Below are positions 48,387-53,954 of a stretch of 53,954 nucleotides of DNA, one piece after another. Numbering within the stretch: position 1 is the stretch's first letter; each line of letters begins with the position of its first letter. The notes under the pieces are model-generated. The model was not told where the DNA came from and did not search any database. It saw only the letters and a list, made by a program, of their open reading frames with translations. Both the position numbers and the translations under genes were made by a program. This stretch comes from Dehalococcoidia bacterium (GTDB taxonomy: Bacteria; Chloroflexota; Dehalococcoidia; SM23-28-2; HRBIN24), in contig JANXAP010000032.1 of NCBI GenBank assembly GCA_025062275.1, positions 1 to 53,954 on the forward strand, given 5' to 3'.

Positions 48387-49463
48387 ATGGAAGTGGCCAT
48401 CGTCGGCCTGGAGAAGGCGGGCAAAAGCACCCTGCTGCGCGTCCTGGCCGGTCCCAGGGCCGTCGCCCAGGGCCGCCAGGAGCATGTGGCCACCGTCCAC
48501 CTGCCCGACCCCCGTCTGGACGCCCTGGCGTCCCTCCTCCGCCCCAAAAAGGTCACCTACCCCAACGTCACCTTCCACGATCTGCCCCCCTGGAACCTCC
48601 AGGGACGGGCCGTAGGGGGCGAGGCGGCCACCGCCCTGGCCCGGGCCGATGCCCTGTTGCTGGTGCTGAGGTCCTTCCAGCGCGAAGACGTGCCCCATCC
48701 CCTGGGCCGCGTGGACCCCGAGGACGACTACCGTACCCTGTCGCTGGAGCTGTGCTACCACGACCTGGCCATCCTCGAGCGGAGGCTGGAGAGGCTGCAG
48801 AAGGTTGCCTCCACCGGCCCCCCGTCCGAACGAGAGGCCGCCCAGCGAGAGGCCGCAGTCCTGGCACGCGCCCGCCAGGCGCTGGAGGCAGAACGACCCC
48901 TGCGCGAGGAGGAGCTGACGCCCGAGGAGGCCAAAGCCCTCTCCCCCTACGGCCTCCTCACTCTCAAGCCCCTGCTGGCCGTGGTCAATCTGGACGAGGG
49001 GCAGGCCCTCGAGGCCGAGGCCATAGCCCAGGGGCTAGAGGCCCGCTACGGGGGACGGCACACCGCCTTCTTCGCCCTCTGCGCTCGTGCCGAGGCCGAC
49101 CTGAGGGAGCTACCTCCCGAGGAGGCCGAGGCCTTCCGTCGGGAGCTGGGCCTTCCCGAGGACCCCCTGCCCGCCCTCTACCGCCGCCTGCTGGCCGCTG
49201 CCGGCCTGGTCACCTTCTACACGGTGGTGGGGGAGGAGTGCCGCGCCTGGCTCCTGCCCGCGGGAGCCACTGCCCTGGAGGCCGCCGCCAGGATCCACAC
49301 CGATATGGCCCGGGGCTTCATCCGTGCTGAGGTCATCGGCTGGGAGGCCCTCCTGGCCGCCGGCTCCCTGGCCGAGGCCAGGGCCAGGGGCCTGCTCCGC
49401 AGCGAGGGCAAGGGCTACCGCGTGCAGGACGGGGACGTCATCCACGTCCTGTTCCACCTCTAG
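48387..49463 (+). CDS. ychF: Divergent YchF/OBG-type P-loop nucleotidase
   Basis: 358 residues, the length of YchF/OLA1. G1 is VAIVGLEKAGKSTLLRVL (GLxxxGKST). The usual G3 DxAG is replaced by FHDLPPWNLQGRAVGGE, so the Walker B motif is altered. G4 is AVVNLDEG (N-x-D-E; YchF prefers ATP through an NxxE form). The coiled-coil domain follows (LERRLERLQKVASTGPPSER), and the C-terminal TGS-like domain is clear: GLVTFYTVVGEECRAWLLPA, AARIHTDMARGFIRAEVIGW and GKGYRVQDGDVIHVLFHL. Either a lineage-specific YchF or a paralogue; a second canonical copy elsewhere would decide. Overlaps trmO by 4 bases (CTAG). Confidence 0.88.
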   Translation: MEVAIVGLEKAGKSTLLRVLAGPRAVAQGRQEHVATVHLPDPRLDALASLLRPKKVTYPNVTFHDLPPWNLQGRAVGGEAATALARADALLLVLRSFQREDVPHPLGRVDPEDDYRTLSLELCYHDLAILERRLERLQKVASTGPPSEREAAQREAAVLARARQALEAERPLREEELTPEEAKALSPYGLLTLKPLLAVVNLDEGQALEAEAIAQGLEARYGGRHTAFFALCARAEADLRELPPEEAEAFRRELGLPEDPLPALYRRLLAAAGLVTFYTVVGEECRAWLLPAGATALEAAARIHTDMARGFIRAEVIGWEALLAAGSLAEARARGLLRSEGKGYRVQDGDVIHVLFHL

Positions 49464-49966
49464 CGGCGGAGCGAGCCCACCCAGCCGGGCACGGAGGCGT
49501 TGGGGACGGCGTCGTAGTAGGGGATGTAGGGCTTCAGGTCCAACACCGGCGTCCCGTCGATGGCGTCCAGTCCCACCACCCGCAGCACGTTGTCCCGCAC
49601 CGAAAGGAGGCGCACCACCGACAGGCCCAGCGGGTTGGGGCGGAGCTGGCTCCGGGTGGCGAAGAGGCCCTGCAGGGGCAGGTCCTCTCGGTCACGGGGA
49701 TGGAGCTGGAGACGGGAGCCGCGCAACTCGTCGGGGATCAGGTGCAGCCAGAAGAGGACATAGATATGGGAGTAGAGGTCCAGCCCCAACAGGGCCGGTG
49801 CCAGTTCGGGTCGGAGCACGATGCGCGACTCCACCGCCTCCCACCCCTCGGCCATGGGCCGCGACACGCGGTTGCGGACTACCCCGACGGGCTGCAGGGT
49901 CACCTCAGGCAATGCCCCTGGCTCCTCAGGCTGCGGCTCCAGCAACCTCCTGAGCCAGTCCAGCAT
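49460..49966 (-). CDS. trmO: tRNA t6A37 methyltransferase TrmO
   Basis: 168 residues. TrmO (YaeB, UPF0066) N6-methylates t6A37 in tRNA-Thr(GGU) with SAM. Motifs: LQPVGVVRNRVSRPMAEGWE, GLDLYSHIYVLFWLHLI, GLFATRSQLRPNPLGLSVVR (the R-x-RPNP-x-G signature) and GLDAIDGTPVLDLKPYIPYY (DxxDGTPxLDIKPY). Shorter than E. coli TrmO and lacking its C-terminal domain. Stop overlaps that of the YchF-like gene by 4 bases, a second example of a CTAG tail overlap in the window. Confidence 0.95.
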   Translation of the reverse strand: MLDWLRRLLEPQPEEPGALPEVTLQPVGVVRNRVSRPMAEGWEAVESRIVLRPELAPALLGLDLYSHIYVLFWLHLIPDELRGSRLQLHPRDREDLPLQGLFATRSQLRPNPLGLSVVRLLSVRDNVLRVVGLDAIDGTPVLDLKPYIPYYDAVPNASVPGWVGSLRR

Positions 49967-49985
49967 GGACCTTCACCTCTTGCCC

Positions 49986-50675
49986 TCACAGTCGGACGAC
50001 GATGGGGGAGTCGATGCTCACCTGGCTGGGGTCCACCCGACAGCGGTAGGCCAGCACCCGCACGCCGGCCTGGGCCGCGGCCGTCAGCGCACTGGCGAAG
50101 CGAGGGTCCGCCTGGCGATGAGGGGCGAAGGCGCAGGCGTCCTGCCTCTGGACGACGAAGACCACCGCTGCCCCCAGCCCCTCGGCCACCGCCTGGGCCA
50201 GGGCCTCCACGTGCCGCCTCCCCCGCTCGGTGGGGGCGTCCGGGAAGAGGCCCACTCCATCCTCCACCAGGGTCACCGACTTGGCCTCCACCAGCACAGG
50301 GCCGGAGGGGCACTCCAGCAACAGGTCGATGCGGACGCCCCGGTACAGGACCTCGCTGCGGGCCACGCGACAGCCGGCGAAGGCCACCAGCCTGCCCTGG
50401 GCCAGGGCCTCGCGCAGCAGGGCATTGGGCAGGCGGGCATCGGCCGAGACCCACACACCATCGATGCAGACCAGGGCCAGGTCGTAGGCTGTCTTGCGGC
50501 CCGGGCCGTCCCTGGGCACCAGCAGCACTGGCGCCCCGGGCACCATCAGCTCCTGCAGGCGGCCCGAGTTGGCCAGGTGGGCCTGGCACCTCCCCTCGGC
50601 CAGCTCCACCTCCACGGCGAAGCGGTTGAGGCGGCGCACCAGGACGGCGGATACTAGAGCCGAGGGCAGACGCAT
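49986..50675 (-). CDS. sfsA: SfsA family DNA/RNA-nuclease-like protein
   Basis: 229 residues from ATG 50675 (MRLPSALVSAVLVRRLNRFA); the open frame further up is not conserved. SfsA motifs: NRFAVEVELAEGRCQAHLAN, SGRLQELMVPGAPVLLV, VRIDLLLECPSGPVLVEAKS (D...E-x-K nuclease-like core) and VGLFPDAPTERGRRHVEALA, LAYRCRVDPSQVSID. In E. coli it was described as sugar fermentation stimulation protein A; the real activity is unclear. Its -10 (TACAAT, 50682-50687) is only 6 bases before the ATG, so the mRNA is probably leaderless. Confidence 0.92.
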   Translation of the reverse strand: MRLPSALVSAVLVRRLNRFAVEVELAEGRCQAHLANSGRLQELMVPGAPVLLVPRDGPGRKTAYDLALVCIDGVWVSADARLPNALLREALAQGRLVAFAGCRVARSEVLYRGVRIDLLLECPSGPVLVEAKSVTLVEDGVGLFPDAPTERGRRHVEALAQAVAEGLGAAVVFVVQRQDACAFAPHRQADPRFASALTAAAQAGVRVLAYRCRVDPSQVSIDSPIVVRL

Positions 50676-50681
50676 AGCCCC

Positions 50682-50687
50682 ATTGTA
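50682..50687 (-). promoter_or_regulatory. -10 box of sfsA, predicted leaderless
   Basis: TACAAT on the minus strand, 6 bases before the ATG; a weak TTATCT lies 18 bases further up. The predicted transcript start coincides with the A of ATG. Confidence 0.5.
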
Positions 50688-50700
50688 AGGGAAGCTGACG

Positions 50701-51939
50701 TTGGCAGATAAGGCCCCTCGCCGTGGCCCCTCGTCCCCCGCAGCCGGGGCCGCCATAGCCGCCACCGCCTTCCAGTTCGTGCTGTTGCTGGGGGCTGCCG
50801 ACCTGCTGGCCGACGCCACCTACGAGGGTGGGCGCAGCGTGGTGGGGCCCTTCCTGGGGGCGCTGGGGGCCAGCGCCGTGGCCATCTCCGTCCTCTCGGG
50901 CCTGGGGGAAATGGTGGGCCACGTGCTTCGGCTGGCCTCAGGCTATCTCTCCGACCGCACCCAGCGCCCGTGGGCCATCGCCCTCTGGGGGTACGCCCTG
51001 AACCTGCTGTCGGTGCCCGCCCTGGCCCTGGTGGGGCACTGGCAGGCGGGCGCCGCGCTGGTGGTGGCCGAAAGGGCCGGAAGGGGCGTCCGCGCCCCCG
51101 CCCGCGACCTGATGCTTTCCCACGCTGCCAGCCGGGTGGGCTTCGGCTGGGCCTTCGGCCTGCACGAGGCCCTGGACCAGATAGGGGCCGTGTCGGGGCC
51201 GCTCCTGGTCTCGCTGGTGCTCTACCTGGGCGGCGACTACCGGGACGCCTTCGCCACCCTGCTGCTGCCTGCCCTGGCCTGCCTCGCCCTCATGTTCGTG
51301 GCCAGCCTGCGGTATCCCCGCACCGCATTGCTGGAGGCGCCGTCGCCCGCCTCGGAGGGCGATGCCCGCCTGCCGCGCCTGTTCTGGCTCTATCTGGCTG
51401 GATCGGCGCTGGCGGCGGCAGGCTACGCCGACTTTCCCCTCCTCGCCCTGCACCTGGAGCGACAGGGGGATGTGGCCGCTTCCTGGCTGCCCGCTATCTA
51501 CGCCGTGGCTATGGCGATCGATGCCCTGGCCGCCCTGGCCCTGGGGCGGCTGTTCGATCGCCTAGGGCTGGCGTCGGTGGCCCTGGGCGCGGCCCTGGCA
51601 GCTCCGGCCGTGCCCCTCTTCCTGGCTGGCGGCGGGCTGCCGGTGCTGGTGCTGGCGGCGGCCCTCTGGGGCACGGGCCTCGCCGCCCAGGAATCGGTCA
51701 TGAGGGCAGCGGTAGCGGCCCTGGTGCCCAGGGCGCGGCGCGGCTCCGCCTTCGGCCTGTTCAATTCGGCCTACGGGGTGTCCTGGTTCGCCGGCAGCGC
51801 CCTGCTGGGGGTGCTCTACGGCCTCTCATTGCCCGCTCTGGCCGCCCTCAGCGCCTCCGCCCAAGCGCTGGCCGCCCTCGTCTTCCTGGGCGTATCGCGG
51901 CGGGCGGGGCCGGCATCCATGGCCCCCGCGAGCGAGTAG
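50701..51939 (+). CDS. MFS transporter
   Basis: 412 residues from TTG 50701 with AAGGGAAGC upstream, divergent from sfsA by 25 bases. About 12 membrane helices; the loop 2-3 motif is LRLASGYLSDRTQRPWAIAL (GyLSDRTxRpw), and ERAGRGVRAPARDLMLSHAA is the segment typical of a small MFS group (RxGRGvRxPARDalls), with FGWAFGLHEALDQIGAVSGP following. Substrate unknown; related proteins are annotated as metabolite or drug efflux. The second half opens with PRLFWLYLAGSALAAAGYAD. Confidence 0.88.
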   Translation: MADKAPRRGPSSPAAGAAIAATAFQFVLLLGAADLLADATYEGGRSVVGPFLGALGASAVAISVLSGLGEMVGHVLRLASGYLSDRTQRPWAIALWGYALNLLSVPALALVGHWQAGAALVVAERAGRGVRAPARDLMLSHAASRVGFGWAFGLHEALDQIGAVSGPLLVSLVLYLGGDYRDAFATLLLPALACLALMFVASLRYPRTALLEAPSPASEGDARLPRLFWLYLAGSALAAAGYADFPLLALHLERQGDVAASWLPAIYAVAMAIDALAALALGRLFDRLGLASVALGAALAAPAVPLFLAGGGLPVLVLAAALWGTGLAAQESVMRAAVAALVPRARRGSAFGLFNSAYGVSWFAGSALLGVLYGLSLPALAALSASAQALAALVFLGVSRRAGPASMAPASE

Positions 51940-51952
51940 AAAAGGCGAGCTT

Positions 51953-51998
51953 GCACCGGCTTTGCGACGGTGCGTGAGGCGCATGTTTGTGCTAAAAT
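51953..51998 (+). promoter_or_regulatory. Hairpin and gyrB -10 box
   Basis: GCACCG (51953-51958) / CGGTGC (51968-51973), 9-base loop, no T-run: a weak terminator of the MFS gene. Then TAAAAT (51993-51998) 35 bases before the gyrB ATG; the -35 region is poor. Confidence 0.45.
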
Positions 51999-52000
51999 GA

Positions 52001-53947
<1,947 letters not shown>

Positions 53948-53954
53948 CCTGCGG

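Overview
The window is about 54 kb of very GC-rich bacterial chromosome, densely coded on both strands, with promoters of the ordinary sigma-70 type. Gene content (rpsF-ssb-rpsR, hrcA-grpE-dnaK with a CIRCE element, rho, pyrG, gyrB, no outer-membrane genes, a MecA-like lipoprotein penicillin-binding protein, paired acyl-CoA dehydrogenases) suggests a free-living member of the Chloroflexota or a similar GC-rich lineage. That placement is inference, made without a database search. Several genes have their -10 box only 6 to 11 bases before the start codon, so leaderless or nearly leaderless mRNAs seem common.

Layout: 0-6 kb holds the end of an unidentified gene, a CoA-transferase stub, the nickel-pincer cofactor genes larB-larC, a patatin-like lipase, radC, a zinc-ribbon/LysM membrane protein and rplJ-rplL behind an L10-type leader. 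6-16.6 kb has two acyl-CoA dehydrogenases, a HIT protein, an island of four tiny membrane or helical genes (holin-like), a class II aldolase, a zincin-type metallopeptidase, a transpeptidase, a CBS protein and two transporters. 16.3-25 kb is one long leftward operon: rpsF-ssb-rpsR-PPIase-hom-coiled coil-thrC-folE-GNAT-glycosyltransferase-CoA-transferase fragment.

25.1-35.0 kb is the most unusual part: a compact set of tailed-phage morphogenesis genes. Segment 1 is terL, a small Cys/HTH protein and portal. Segment 2 is scaffold-like coiled coil, major capsid, a small beta protein, head-tail connector, a beta-propeller/tail-hub fusion, an OB-fold spike-like protein and a 52-residue protein. The segments are separated by a cellular HD-GYP gene and a phosphotriesterase-family gene. 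No integrase, replication genes, tape measure, repressor or att site is visible, and codon and base use match the neighbours. Each segment is preceded by a perfect LexA-type palindrome (GAAC-N4-GTTC). I read this as a domesticated, SOS-controlled phage-like particle locus, comparable to a gene transfer agent. The holin-like island at 9-10 kb could be a detached lysis module; that link is speculative.

35-54 kb is mostly housekeeping: a MerR regulator, yceI, a UbiA prenyltransferase, hrcA-grpE-dnaK, rho, an M23/LysM cell-wall hydrolase, a metallo-beta-lactamase-fold protein, a ParB-like protein, pyrG, a DNA glycosylase, a divergent YchF-like GTPase, trmO, sfsA, an MFS transporter and complete gyrB.
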